From Mycobacteroides chelonae (lineage in GTDB: Bacteria > Actinomycetota > Actinomycetes > Mycobacteriales > Mycobacteriaceae): DNA of 64,000 nt. Of this stretch, positions 8,701 through 15,679 are shown piece by piece (the first letter of the stretch is position 1; each line of letters opens with the position of its first letter). The stretch is taken from contig NZ_CP050145.1 of assembly GCF_016767715.1 (NCBI RefSeq), forward strand, positions 4,402,001 to 4,466,000, read 5' to 3'. A program made the position numbers and the translations under genes. The notes beneath the pieces were generated by a model. It was given only the letters and a program-made list of their open reading frames with translations. It was not told the DNA's origin and made no database searches.

Positions 8701-11700
8701 GTCGCCGCCGCGGCATCGGCAACGGTCTTGGCGGCAGCGGCGTTATCGGCGGCGGTCTTGGCGGTCGCTTCGGTGGCCTGCGCCTGAGTCACTGCCGCGT
8801 TGCCTGCCGTGAGCCGCTGCTGGGCTCCGGCCAGGAGGGTGCCCAGGGATGCCAGGTTTGCGGCGATACCGATGAGGTTGGTTGTGTAGTAGGTGACGTC
8901 TGCCTGCGCCTGATCGCGCTGCTGCTGCGCCGCAACGGTGGCTGCGTGAGCGTTTTGATAAGCGGTCTGCGTGCTCTGGGCCGTCGCGGCCGCGGCGGTA
9001 GCGTCGTCCTTGGCCTTCTGGATGGCGTCGACGACCTTCTGTGCATCGCTTAACGCCTTGTCCGCATTCACCTTTGCGGCGTCGGCGTTCTGCTTGGCGG
9101 TGTTGGCCGCGGTGAGTGCTGCCTGAGCATCCGACACCGCCTGATTGCTTGCGGTGGCATTGGTCTGCGCGGTCGTCAGCGCGGCATCGGCCGCAGCCTT
9201 GGCCGAAGCAGCATGAGCAGCAGCCTGATCCGCCGCAGCCTTGGCGGCATCCTTGGTGGCCTTATCCGCATTCGCCGCATCCGACGCCGTCTTGGCCTGC
9301 GCCGCCGCCTGATCAGCCGCAGCCTTTGCCGCGTCGGCGTTCTGTTTGGCGGTGTTGGCCGCGGTGAGTGCTGCCTGAGCATCCGACACCGCCTGATTGC
9401 TTGCGGTGGCATTGGTCTGCGCGGTCGTCAGCGCGGCATCGGCCGCCGCCTTGGACGCGGCGGCATTAGCAGCAGCCTGATCCGCAGCAGCCTTGGCGGC
9501 ATCCTTAGTGGCCTTATCCGCATTCGCCGCATCCGACGCCGTCTTGGCCTGCGCCGCCGCCTGATCCGCAGCAGTCTTCGCAGCCAACGCATCCGCCGCC
9601 ACCTGATCAGCCGCCACCTTCGCAGCATCCTTAGCGGCCTTATCCGCATTCGCCGCATCCGAAACCGACTTCGCCTGCACCGCCGCCTGATCCGCAGCAG
9701 TCTTCGCAGCCAACGCATCCGCCGCCACCTGATCAGCCGCCACCTTCGCAGCATCCTTGGCAGCCTTATCCGCATTCGCCGCATCCGAAACCGACTTCGC
9801 CCGCACCGCCGCCTGATCCGCAGCAGTCTTCGCAGCCAACGCATCCGCCGAAGCCTGCGCCGCAGCGGCGTCTTTTTGATCGGCAAGGGTCTTTGCCGCG
9901 GCGGCATCTGAGGCCGCCCGGCCGGCATCGGCCAGCACACCATCGGCTACAGTCTTGGCAGCGGCAGCGTCACTCGCCGCCTTGCCCGCATCTATTGCCC
10001 GTTGGCCCGCCGCCACTGCGGCATCCGCAGCCGCTCGAGCTGCCGTATCTGCCTGTGCTGCGGCCTGATCCGCCGCGGTCTTAGCGGCATCCTTGGCCGC
10101 CTTGTCAGTATCGGCGGCTGTCTTGGCCGCGGTGGCATCGGCCAACGCTTGATTGCTTGCGGTGGCATTGGTCCGCGCGGTCGTCAGCGCGGCATCGGCC
10201 GCCGCCTTGGACGCGGCGGCATTAGCAGCAGCCTGATCCGCAGCAGCCTTGGCGGCATCCTTAGCAGCCTTATCCGCATTCGCCGCATCCGAAACCGACT
10301 TCGCCTGCACCGCCGCCTGATCCGCAGCAGTCTTCGCGGCCAACGCATCCGCCGCCACCTGATCAGCCGCCACCTTCGCAGCATCCTTAGCGGCCTTATC
10401 CGCATTCGCCGCATCCGAAACCGACTTCGCCTGCACCGCCGCCCCATCCGCAGCAGTCTTCGCAGCCAACGCATCCGCCGCCACCTGATCAGCCGCCACC
10501 TTCGCAGCATCCTTAGCGGCCTTATCCGCATTCGCCGCATCCGAAACCGACTTCGCCTGCACCGCCGCCTGATCCGCAACAGTCTTCGCGGCCAACGCAT
10601 CCGCCGCCACCTGATCAGCCGCCACCTTCGCAGCAGTGGCCGCGGTCAAGGCGCTTTCACTGGCGGCGACCCTGGCATGTGCATCTGCCAGCGCGGTGTC
10701 GGCCGCGGTCTTGGCGGCATCCTTGGCCGCCTTATCGGCAGTGGCCGCATCCAACGCAGCCTTGGCATCCTGATACGCCTTATCCCCCACCGCAGCATGA
10801 CTCTGCGCATTAGCAAAAGCCTGCTCCGCAGCCGTCTTCGCCGCCGCCGCATCCGCAGCAGCCCTGGCCGCATCCGCAGCCTTCGACGCCGCAACATCCT
10901 TGGCAGCAGCCGCATCCGACGCCGCCTTCGAGGCATCCGTCAACGCCGCTTCCGCGGCAGTCTTAACCGCATCCTTGGCGGCCTTATCGGCATCGGCGGC
11001 GACCTGCGCGGCGTCCTTCGCTGCCTTGTCAGCGGCGGCCGCATCAGCGGCGGACTTCGCTTGTGTAGCCACCTGATCGGCAGTGGTCTTGGCCGCCAAC
11101 GCATCTGCGGCAACCTTATCGGCGGTGGCCTTGGCGGCAGCAGCATCAGCCGAGGCCGCGGCGGCGGCAGTGGCCTTGGTCTGCGCGTCCGTGGAGGCGG
11201 CATCCGCGGCGGTCTTGGCCGCCAACGCATCCGCGGCGACCCTGGCCGCATCGGCGGCCTTCGACGCGGCAGCATCTTTGGCAACGGCAGCATCGGTAGC
11301 GGCTCTCGAGGCATCCGCCAAGGCGGCATCGGCGCCAGTCTTAGCCGCATCCTTGGCTGCCTTATCGGCATCGGCGGCGGCCTTGGCCGCGCTGGCATCG
11401 GCCAGGGCCTTCTCACTGGCGGCAACCTTGCCCTGTGCATCGGTCACTACCGCATCAGCAGCTGTCTTGGCGGCCAATGCATCCGCCGAAGCCTTCGCGG
11501 CATCCGCGGCCTTGGACGCGGCAGCGTCTTTCGCGGCTGCGGCATCGGCGGCCGCCCTAGAGGCATCCGCCAGCGCGGCGTCTGCAGCGGTCTTCTGCGC
11601 CGCCGCGTCAATGACCGCCTGCTGCGCCACAGCCGCCTTTCCGGCCGCCTCGGTTGCCGCGGCGGCCGCTGCTTGCGCAACCCTGTCGGCCTCGGCGCGT

Positions 11701-12794
11701 GCCGCATCGGCGGCGGTCTTGGCGGCATCCTTGGCCGCCTTATCGGCATTCGCCGCGTCCAACGCAGCCTTGGCATCCTGATACGCCTTATCCCCCACCG
11801 CAGCATGACTCTGCGCATTAGCAAAAGCCTGCTCCGCAGCCGTCTTCGCCGCCGCCGCATCCGCAGCAGCCCTGGCCGCATCCGCAGCCTTCGACGCCGC
11901 AACATCCTTGGCAGCAGCCGCATCCGACGCGATCTTGTCGGCGTTGGCGCGCTCGGTGTCGGCAGTGGTCTTGGCCGCCAAGGCATCTGCGGCGGCCTTG
12001 TCCGCCACCACCTGGGCGGCGGTAGCGTCAGACAAGGCTTTGTCGTTGGCCGCGGCCTTACTCTGCGCCTCGGCCAGCGCGGCGTCGGCAGCGGCCCTGG
12101 CCGCATCGGCAGCTCGCTGTGCGGCGCTGGCGGCGTCGAGCGCCGCCTTGGCATCTTGATACGCCTTGTCCCCCACCGCAGCATGACTCTGCGCATCGGC
12201 AAATGCCTGCTCCGCAGCGGCCTTCGCCGCATCGGCGGCCTGCTGCTGAGCTGCGGCGGCATCGGCGGCAGCCTTCGCATCCTGGTAGGCCTTCTCGTTG
12301 GCCGCCGCAGCCGCCTGCGCGGCGCTCTGATTGGCGGCCGCGGCTTCGAGAACCGCCTGTGCGTCCAGCGCCGCCCGCGCCGCATCGTCGGCGTCGTGGC
12401 GTGCCTGTTCGGCCGCCGCGGCGGCCGCCGCGGCCTGCGCTTGCTTTTCCGCGACCGCCGGATTGGCCGCGGCCTCGGCTGCCGCCTTATCTGCTTCGGC
12501 CTTGCGCAGTGCCGCGCGAGCGGCCGCATCGGCGGCGGCCTTGGCCATCAGGTCGGCCACTGCGGCGGCGCCGGCAGCGGTGTCCGCATAGCCCTGCGCT
12601 TCGGAGGTCGGGGCCGAATTTGGTGTCACAGCCACCGCAGGCAGGGATCCCGAGTACGCCGTCAGGCTGGTGTCGCCGCTGAAGAGTAATCGCTGCTTCT
12701 CGATGAGCGACTTGGAGACCGAACTACTGCCACCCGCCAGAAGGACCGCTGTCGCAAATATTGCGAGGACAGTTTGGGATCGCGACGCCTGCAT
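2721..12794 (-). CDS. Giant Ala-rich repeat protein with PGRS-like Gly-rich C-terminus
   Basis: At 3357 residues this gene fills 16% of the window. Segments in order (residues from the 12794 ATG): signal-type N-terminus 1-25; linker to about 70; a very long Ala/Asp/Lys region from about 70 to 2870, built of 14-residue units such as AAKTVADQNAAAAQ, usually grouped in threes as 42-residue repeats; a short segment with AYADCVSGMAGKCG; a PGRS-like domain of about 420 residues rich in GGxGG, GNGGAGG and LFGPGGLIIGDG; and a Ser/Gly tail of about 50 residues. Fourteen residues are two heptads, so the repeats should form long helices or coiled coils, and the protein is probably a cell-surface fibre or stalk. 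I see no enzyme motif and no sorting signal. Start: GTGAGG lies 6 nt before the ATG at 12794; an in-frame ATG at 12863 lacks a Shine-Dalgarno. In M. tuberculosis mgtE occupies this place between Rv0361 and fba. Long opposite-strand frames are by-products of the repeats. Confidence 0.85.
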   Translation of the reverse strand: MQASRSQTVLAIFATAVLLAGGSSSVSKSLIEKQRLLFSGDTSLTAYSGSLPAVAVTPNSAPTSEAQGYADTAAGAAAVADLMAKAAADAAARAALRKAEADKAAAEAAANPAVAEKQAQAAAAAAAAEQARHDADDAARAALDAQAVLEAAAANQSAAQAAAAANEKAYQDAKAAADAAAAQQQAADAAKAAAEQAFADAQSHAAVGDKAYQDAKAALDAASAAQRAADAARAAADAALAEAQSKAAANDKALSDATAAQVVADKAAADALAAKTTADTERANADKIASDAAAAKDVAASKAADAARAAADAAAAKTAAEQAFANAQSHAAVGDKAYQDAKAALDAANADKAAKDAAKTAADAARAEADRVAQAAAAAATEAAGKAAVAQQAVIDAAAQKTAADAALADASRAAADAAAAKDAAASKAADAAKASADALAAKTAADAVVTDAQGKVAASEKALADASAAKAAADADKAAKDAAKTGADAALADASRAATDAAVAKDAAASKAADAARVAADALAAKTAADAASTDAQTKATAAAAASADAAAAKATADKVAADALAAKTTADQVATQAKSAADAAAADKAAKDAAQVAADADKAAKDAVKTAAEAALTDASKAASDAAAAKDVAASKAADAARAAADAAAAKTAAEQAFANAQSHAAVGDKAYQDAKAALDAATADKAAKDAAKTAADTALADAHARVAASESALTAATAAKVAADQVAADALAAKTVADQAAVQAKSVSDAANADKAAKDAAKVAADQVAADALAAKTAADGAAVQAKSVSDAANADKAAKDAAKVAADQVAADALAAKTAADQAAVQAKSVSDAANADKAAKDAAKAAADQAAANAAASKAAADAALTTARTNATASNQALADATAAKTAADTDKAAKDAAKTAADQAAAQADTAARAAADAAVAAGQRAIDAGKAASDAAAAKTVADGVLADAGRAASDAAAAKTLADQKDAAAAQASADALAAKTAADQAAVRAKSVSDAANADKAAKDAAKVAADQVAADALAAKTAADQAAVQAKSVSDAANADKAAKDAAKVAADQVAADALAAKTAADQAAAQAKTASDAANADKATKDAAKAAADQAAANAAASKAAADAALTTAQTNATASNQAVSDAQAALTAANTAKQNADAAKAAADQAAAQAKTASDAANADKATKDAAKAAADQAAAHAASAKAAADAALTTAQTNATASNQAVSDAQAALTAANTAKQNADAAKVNADKALSDAQKVVDAIQKAKDDATAAAATAQSTQTAYQNAHAATVAAQQQRDQAQADVTYYTTNLIGIAANLASLGTLLAGAQQRLTAGNAAVTQAQATEATAKTAADNAAAAKTVADAAAATAISQEPAAIAARNTAQTNANTANNNVTAAAQQVSIAQQAVTTTAAAKVVTDQALTDATNAAAAAAAAKTVADQNAAAAQTAADAAAAVKVTTDKALADANKAASDAAAAKTLADQKVVDAQQVVTDTTAAKVVTDKALADANKAAGDAAAAKTVADQNAAAAQTAADAAAAVKVTMDKALADANKAAGDAAAAKTVADQNAAAAQTAADAAAAVKVTMDKALADANKAAGDAAAAKSTADQAAADAATAVTNADAAKAAADQASVNAATAAAAAADAASVAAQNATDAKAAAQAAAAAKSTADAALGDAQTKAAAAATALTDATDAKAAADADKSAKDAAKTAAETALADANKAAGDAAAAKTVADQNAAAAQTAVDAAAAVKVTADKALADAGKDASDAAAAKTVADQQVVDAKTAADAAAAVKAAADTALADADRAASDASAAKAAADQKATEAGTAASDAATVKANADKALTDAAKAASDAAATASDAADKAAAAKTVADTAAAVKVAADTALTDADKAAADAAAAKVAADQKAADAKAAADSATADKAAAEGVLADADRAAADAAAAKVAADQKAADARTASDAAAAAKAAADGALADADKAALDAAAAARDAADKSTAAQAADDAAAAVKSAADTALADAGKTATDATTSANDAADKATAAKTAADAAAAVKSAADTALADAGKAAADAAAATTAADQKATDAAAAADAAAAAKIAADKMFTDTSKAAADAAAAASDAADKSAAAQAADDAAGVAKAAADKAVADAGKAVSDADAAKAAADQAAAQAKSASDAAAAAKASADQALTDANKGATDAGTAAQDAADKAALAIQAAVDATSAKEAADQKATDAAKVASDALAAKAAADQKAAEAKSTSDAAAAAKAAADGALAAADSVVQGAVSASDAAGVQAGQAAQAAAAAQAAKAAADQALAAADQAAKDALSTSDAANQASADAAKAAADAAAAKSAADQKAADAAKAASDAAGIKDAADQNAAAAKAAADAAAAAKSATDGALAGADQAAKDAAAAKEAADQQLSGAATSADAAAAAKAAADKALADASAAAKAATDAATNAGDKAAQDAKAAADAQAAKAAADKALADAAKAAQDAQAAKDAAAAKATQTADAVQAATDAAAAAKAAAEQAVGDQKAVIDAATQAGVDKAAVDKAAADALRSAEAAAASAERAANAAKVFAEAQAAADRDRAAADQALKDKDASAQAAAADSAKAAADRAAAATLEAASASDAAAVQAAEGQAAFQKLAAEKAAADRAAMDKSAEEAKQRLNIIAADCRPIFAEAAAAAQTDPKAQADQKVQSTEIQVGAAAQLAQARDTQQSSAERAVTDKTAAAASAGAVAGSAVSDASAARAKAVETAKQAAATQTALDTALTTGAPAPEVAEAQTAARIAAEQADEAERAAQAAEALAAQATAAAQTAAGDRAAAEAAAKAAADQAAAARADAQKAADELAAAQQKADGYAAAKAAADKAAADYAAAAAKDRLASAKSAEEKAIAERAYADCVSGMAGKCGATNVGNGGSAWNLFGGRPLFGPGGLIIGDGSPNAAGVYTQRPLFGPGGLIIGDGGLGQDGGLLIGNGGKGLPGQKGGNGGLLFGNGGAGGDGLPGQKGGDGGNAGLIGTGGAGGKGGDASATADGKTGVGGAGGNGGKGGALAGDGGAGGKGGEGSNFFTGTSTGGAGGDGGSAGMLGNGGAGGQGGTSNSFDTRTSEPGTGGNGGAGGSGGLVAGSGGAGGAGGEAKTTYGETKGGTGGTGGASGGLTGDGGSGGTGGASSSLGGSAVGGDGGNGASSHAVVGNGGSGGAGGKAETSSGLVKTGPATGGKGGTGGSSGVIGNGGGGGAGGDANGDGTKSATKTGGVGGKGGAFGKDGRAGADGSATTGSDTGSHTNASGSRASDGGANKSTPAGSARTGTSSHGTKKQSGGEGGDSAGETGAGSPSGSTSSGGSSSSSSSGGSSSSGGGGGSSSGSGS
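2724..4110 (-). repeat. PGRS-like Gly-rich repeat-encoding segment
   Basis: This part of the giant gene encodes Gly-Gly-X repeats, with motifs such as GNGGAGG, GGDGGNAG and LLIGNGGKG, and two copies of RPLFGPGGLIIGDG (around 3950-4060). The composition resembles the PGRS domains of M. tuberculosis PE_PGRS proteins, but there is no PE domain; an Ala-rich coiled region precedes it instead. The last stretch before the stop switches to Ser/Gly runs. Confidence 0.8.
7537..8544 (-). repeat. 126-bp tandem repeats in the giant gene, block A
   Basis: The string TTATCC that opens a KALADANK-type unit recurs at 7537, 8041, 8167, 8293 and 8419. The last four are exactly 126 bp apart, and 7537 lies 4 x 126 bp before 8041. 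Each 126-bp unit encodes 42 residues made of three 14-residue parts, for example KALADANKAAGDAA, AAKTVADQNAAAAQ and TAADAAAAVKVTMD. The 8041 and 8167 copies are almost identical, which suggests recent duplication. Confidence 0.85.
9535..10668 (-). repeat. 126-bp tandem repeats in the giant gene, block B
   Basis: The string GAAACCGACT occurs at 9661, 9787, 10291, 10417 and 10543; all distances are multiples of 126 bp. Each unit encodes AKSVSDAANADKAAKDAAK followed by VAADQVAADALAAKTAADQ-type sequence. A related variant unit begins at 9535. A separate cassette containing ATTGCTTGCGGTGGCATTGG at 9396 recurs at 10152, 6 x 126 bp away. Copies differ at only a few bases. Confidence 0.85.
10752..11930 (-). 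repeat. About 170-bp direct repeat 1008 bp apart inside the giant gene
   Basis: Bases 10752-10922 are repeated, apparently without mismatch, at 11760-11930. The offset is 1008 bp, which is 8 x 126. A third, partly diverged copy begins near 12130 with its matching GCCTTGG at 12145, offset 1386 bp (11 x 126) from the first. The encoded segment includes FANAQSHAAVGDKAYQDAK. Such long exact repeats allow in-frame expansion or contraction by recombination. Confidence 0.85.
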
Positions 12795-12928
12795 GACTGC
12801 CTCACTTGCCTGACCATCCGACACACGCCGATGTGAGCCGGTAACGGCGAGATTAGGCGTCATGGCACAAAAATGCGCTGAGAATCAGAAAAGTAACCTG
12901 AGAAAATCTTAAACATGCATTTAAGAAC

Positions 12929-12958
12929 GTATAAATGCCCAATTTAGTGAAACTTCAA
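12929..12958 (-). promoter_or_regulatory. Candidate promoter of the giant gene
   Basis: On the minus strand TTGAAG (12953-12958) and TTATAC (12929-12934) are separated by 18 bp, a fair sigma-A-type match. Transcription would start near 12922, leaving a leader of about 128 nt before the ATG at 12794. The region is far more AT-rich than its surroundings. Confidence 0.4.
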
Positions 12959-12970
12959 GGACTTTGCTAC

Positions 12971-12994
12971 TTACCTGACTCCCGAGTCAGGTAA
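12971..12994. promoter_or_regulatory. 24-bp perfect palindrome, operator-like
   Basis: The arms TTACCTGACTC (12971-12981) and GAGTCAGGTAA (12984-12994) are perfectly complementary around CC. It lies 12 bp upstream of the candidate -35 of the giant gene and beside a rightward TTGACA at 13002. There is no T-tract and no gene end close by, so a dimeric repressor or activator site (TetR/GntR type) is more likely than a terminator. The rest of the 357-bp gap (12795-13151) shows only the promoter candidates. Confidence 0.55.
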
Positions 12995-13001
12995 TGGACA
13001 A

Positions 13002-13030
13002 TTGACAACCGTGTCTACTAAGGATGTAGT
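13002..13030 (+). promoter_or_regulatory. Possible rightward promoter antisense to the next gene
   Basis: A perfect TTGACA (13002-13007) is followed after 17 bp by TGTAGT (13025-13030). No plus-strand gene follows for 1.8 kb, so a transcript would run antisense to the gene at 13152-13646 or be a small RNA. The call rests on the two hexamers only. Confidence 0.25.
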
Positions 13031-13151
13031 GCCGTAGCCACGCGACGCCCCACTGGGATTCGGCGTCCCAGAAATCTCCCGAAAACGAGCGCGCATAGCG
13101 AAATATGAACGGCGCGAACAGCATGATCACTGCACACGTGTCAGATAAGTA

Positions 13152-13646
13152 CTATTTGCAGAGTTCGACGATGTGCTTGCTCAGCTCGTCGGCCTTGCTC
13201 AGCCGCTGCGCCTGCTTCGGGTGGGTGTTCGGTGTCTCAGCGATAGCCGCCGCACCCACGTCCATGAGCGCGTTGCCGAAGTCCCGAATGCTCGCCGCGA
13301 GATCGGGCGGCGTCGCGGGATCCAGCCGCGCCAACAGATACTGCCCGCCATTGAAAAGTGCGATCCGTGCGTTGGCAGCGCTGGCCAGCGTCCCCACCAC
13401 GCCGGCGTTCTCGGGAAGCGCCCGGTTGGTGTTCAGCATGACGGCGTTACGAACCAAATTCGCGCTGGCACACGCCTGCGTCTTCGCATCGGCCCGCTGC
13501 GCCGCCGTGTAATCAGCTTGAGCCGGTGCCCGCCCACGGGATAGGACCAGCACCAACGCCGTCACCGCCAGCACGAGTGCGACCAGGGCCGCCACTCCCG
13601 CCGACCGCTCGAGGACCACCAGAACTCTCCGCCAGAGATCCGCCAC
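13152..13646 (-). CDS. Small single-pass membrane protein of unknown function
   Basis: 164 residues. After a short basic N-terminus (MADLWRRVL) there is one strong hydrophobic helix (about 17-36, AGVAALVALVLAVTALVLVL). The remaining ~125 residues are probably outside the membrane and contain Cys near 58 (TQACASANLVRNA) and Cys163 (VELCK), a possible disulfide. The layout resembles small mycobacterial Mce-associated-type membrane proteins, but I do not recognise a specific family. It lies between the giant gene and fba, all on the minus strand; a 93-bp gap separates it from the fba stop. Confidence 0.7.
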   Translation of the reverse strand: MADLWRRVLVVLERSAGVAALVALVLAVTALVLVLSRGRAPAQADYTAAQRADAKTQACASANLVRNAVMLNTNRALPENAGVVGTLASAANARIALFNGGQYLLARLDPATPPDLAASIRDFGNALMDVGAAAIAETPNTHPKQAQRLSKADELSKHIVELCK

Positions 13647-13739
13647 GACTCCCTCTTCCCGCGGACGTGATCACCCGCGGGAGGAAGTCTCCCACCAGTT
13701 GTTGGCCGCTGACAGGAGAACGGGAACGACCGGAGGCGA

Positions 13740-14783
13740 CTAAGCCAATCCGGCCGAGACCGACCGGCCCGCCGACTTCAGGTCGTTGCAGGCCTCGATG
13801 ACACGCTCAGTCATGTTGGCCTCGGCCTTCTTCAGGTAGCTGCGCGGGTCGTAGGTCTTCTTGTTGCCCACCTCGCCGTCGATCTTGAGCACACCGTCGT
13901 AGTTGGCGAACATGTGCCCGGCGATCGGCCGGGTGAATGCGTACTGGGTATCGGTGTCGACATTCATCTTCACGACGCCGTAGCGCAGCGAGTCCTCGAT
14001 CTCGGACTTCAGCGAGCCCGACCCGCCGTGGAACACGAAGTCGAACGGCTTGGAGCCCTCTGCCAGACCAAGTTTGGCCGAGGCAACGCGCTGCCCCTCG
14101 GCCAGCACCTCCGGCTTGAGCTTCACGTTTCCGGGCTTGTACACACCGTGCACGTTGCCGAAGGTCGCGGCCAGGAGGTACCGGCCGTTCTCGCCGACAC
14201 CGAGCGCCTCGACGGTCTTCTCGAAGTCCTCCGACGAGGTGTAGAGCTTCTCGTTGATCTCGGCCTCGACGCCGTCTTCTTCACCGCCGACCACGCCGAT
14301 CTCCACCTCGAGGATGATGTGCGCCTTCGCGGTCGCCGCCAGCAGTTCCTGCGCGATCTCGAGGTTCTCGCCGATCGGCACCGCCGATCCGTCCCACATA
14401 TGGGACTGGAACAGCGGGTTCTGCCCGGCGGCCACGCGCTCCTGGGAGATGGCGATGAGCGGACGCACGAAGCTGTCCAGCTTGTCCTTGGGGCAGTGGT
14501 CGGTGTGCAGGGCGACGGTGATCCCGTACTTGGCGGCGACCACGTGCGCGAACTCGGCGAGCGCGACCGCGCCGGTCACCATGTCCTTGATGCCCAGACC
14601 CGAACCGAATTCCGCACCACCGGTGGAGAACTGGATGATGCCGTCGCTACCCGCGTCGGCGAAACCTTTGATCGCGGCGTTGATCGTTTCCGATGAGGTG
14701 CAGTTGATGGCCGGGAAGGCAAAGGAATGCTCCTTGGCCCGGTCCAGCATTTCGGCGTAGACCTCGGGCGTGGCGATGGGCAC
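13740..14783 (-). CDS. fba: Class II fructose-bisphosphate aldolase
   Basis: The 347-residue protein closely resembles M. tuberculosis Fba (Rv0363c). It splits fructose 1,6-bisphosphate into DHAP and glyceraldehyde 3-phosphate in glycolysis and gluconeogenesis. Class II features are clear: the catalytic Asp and zinc His in LHTDHCPKDK, the GGEEDGV loop, the zinc His in TFGNVHGVYKPGN, HGGSGS for phosphate binding, and NVDTDTQYAF near the C-terminus. The start is the GTG at 14783: it gives the family N-terminus (V/M)PIATPEVYAEML, and GGAGG lies 8 nt upstream. The in-frame ATG at 14798 overlaps that Shine-Dalgarno, so it is unlikely. It is divergent from the DedA gene, as in M. tuberculosis. Confidence 0.96.
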   Translation of the reverse strand: MPIATPEVYAEMLDRAKEHSFAFPAINCTSSETINAAIKGFADAGSDGIIQFSTGGAEFGSGLGIKDMVTGAVALAEFAHVVAAKYGITVALHTDHCPKDKLDSFVRPLIAISQERVAAGQNPLFQSHMWDGSAVPIGENLEIAQELLAATAKAHIILEVEIGVVGGEEDGVEAEINEKLYTSSEDFEKTVEALGVGENGRYLLAATFGNVHGVYKPGNVKLKPEVLAEGQRVASAKLGLAEGSKPFDFVFHGGSGSLKSEIEDSLRYGVVKMNVDTDTQYAFTRPIAGHMFANYDGVLKIDGEVGNKKTYDPRSYLKKAEANMTERVIEACNDLKSAGRSVSAGLA

Positions 14784-14872
14784 TTCGACGACCTCCATGT
14801 CAGCTCTGCGGATTCGCCCCTCACCATAAGGCAGCCAGGTTTACAACAGATATCGACGGTACTGTTGGCGCC

Positions 14873-15577
14873 GTGAACTTGCTGGCAGCACCCGGATCCG
14901 TCACCACCCTGGCACTCATGCCGGATTTCCTGGATCCGGTCAAACTACTCGGCCACTTCGGAACCCTCGCGCTGCTCGGGTTGCTGGTGGTGATCTTCGT
15001 GGAGTCGGGCGTGCTGTTTCCGGTGCTACCCGGTGATTCCTTGTTGTTCGTGGCAGGGATGCTGGCGGCCGGTACCGCAGCCGCCGCCGCGGACGGCGCC
15101 CCGCAGGCCAATTTCCAGCTGTGGCAGCTGCTGGTCTTCATTCCCATCGCCGCCATCCTGGGCGGTCAGGTCGGCTACTGGATTGGTCGCGGGATCGGCA
15201 CGTCGATGTTCAAGCCCGATGCCCGCTTCCTGAAGCAGAAGTACCTCGAGGAGGCGCACGCCTTCTTCGAGAAGCGCGGCCCGTTCGCCATCGTGATCGC
15301 CCGGTTCGTTCCGATCGTGCGGACCCTGGCGCCGATCACGGCAGGCGCGGCCAAGATGAGCTACCCGATCTTCGCCCTGTACAACATCCTGGGCGCCGTC
15401 GTCTGGGGCGTCGGTCTCACGCTGCTGGGCTACTGGTTGGGCCAGTTCGAGATCATTCAGAAGCTGCTCGAACCCATCTTCATTCTGATCGTGCTGGTCT
15501 CGGTGGCCCCGATGTTCTTCGAATGGATGCGCCGTCGTAAGGCGGCGAAGCAGCCGGAGGCCGCTCCCGAGGCTTAG
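14873..15577 (+). CDS. DedA family membrane protein (Rv0364-like)
   Basis: 234 residues with four to five membrane segments. DedA proteins are thought to act as lipid-carrier scramblases or proton-dependent transporters needed for envelope integrity. The signature FVESGVLFPVLPGDSLLFVAG is present, with the re-entrant-loop acidic residues Glu and Asp, and the second signature RFVPIVRTLAPITAGAAKM carries the conserved Arg pair. The C-terminus is basic (RRRKAAKQ). GTG at 14873 is the first start and no strong Shine-Dalgarno is visible. It is transcribed away from fba. Confidence 0.9.
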   Translation: MNLLAAPGSVTTLALMPDFLDPVKLLGHFGTLALLGLLVVIFVESGVLFPVLPGDSLLFVAGMLAAGTAAAAADGAPQANFQLWQLLVFIPIAAILGGQVGYWIGRGIGTSMFKPDARFLKQKYLEEAHAFFEKRGPFAIVIARFVPIVRTLAPITAGAAKMSYPIFALYNILGAVVWGVGLTLLGYWLGQFEIIQKLLEPIFILIVLVSVAPMFFEWMRRRKAAKQPEAAPEA

Positions 15578-15679
15578 TACGCACTCGAAACAACTCGCCA
15601 ATCAGATCCACGGCTACCCACCAAATGCGGGTGAATATGCCCAGGTGCGCACCGTAGCAAACTACGCTAATGTCGCGCT

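Noticed and set aside
5877-9053. A 1058-codon open frame on the plus strand opposite the giant gene
   Set aside because: It is Arg/Gly/Ile-rich antisense sequence produced by the GCC-rich repeats; no Shine-Dalgarno, domain or normal composition. The minus-strand frame has a signal peptide and ordered repeats.
9535-10668. Possible CRISPR-like array because of regular repeats
   Set aside because: The repeats are contiguous, coding and in frame with no unique spacers and no cas genes.
10002-12689. An 895-codon plus-strand open frame
   Set aside because: Also a mirror of the 126-bp repeats, with RRIRNRLRLHRR-type sequence that follows from the repeat codons.
12795-12863. Upstream ATG at 12863 for the giant gene
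   Set aside because: No Shine-Dalgarno, and the signal helix would be displaced by 23 residues; the ATG at 12794 has GTGAGG at good spacing. Not fully excluded.
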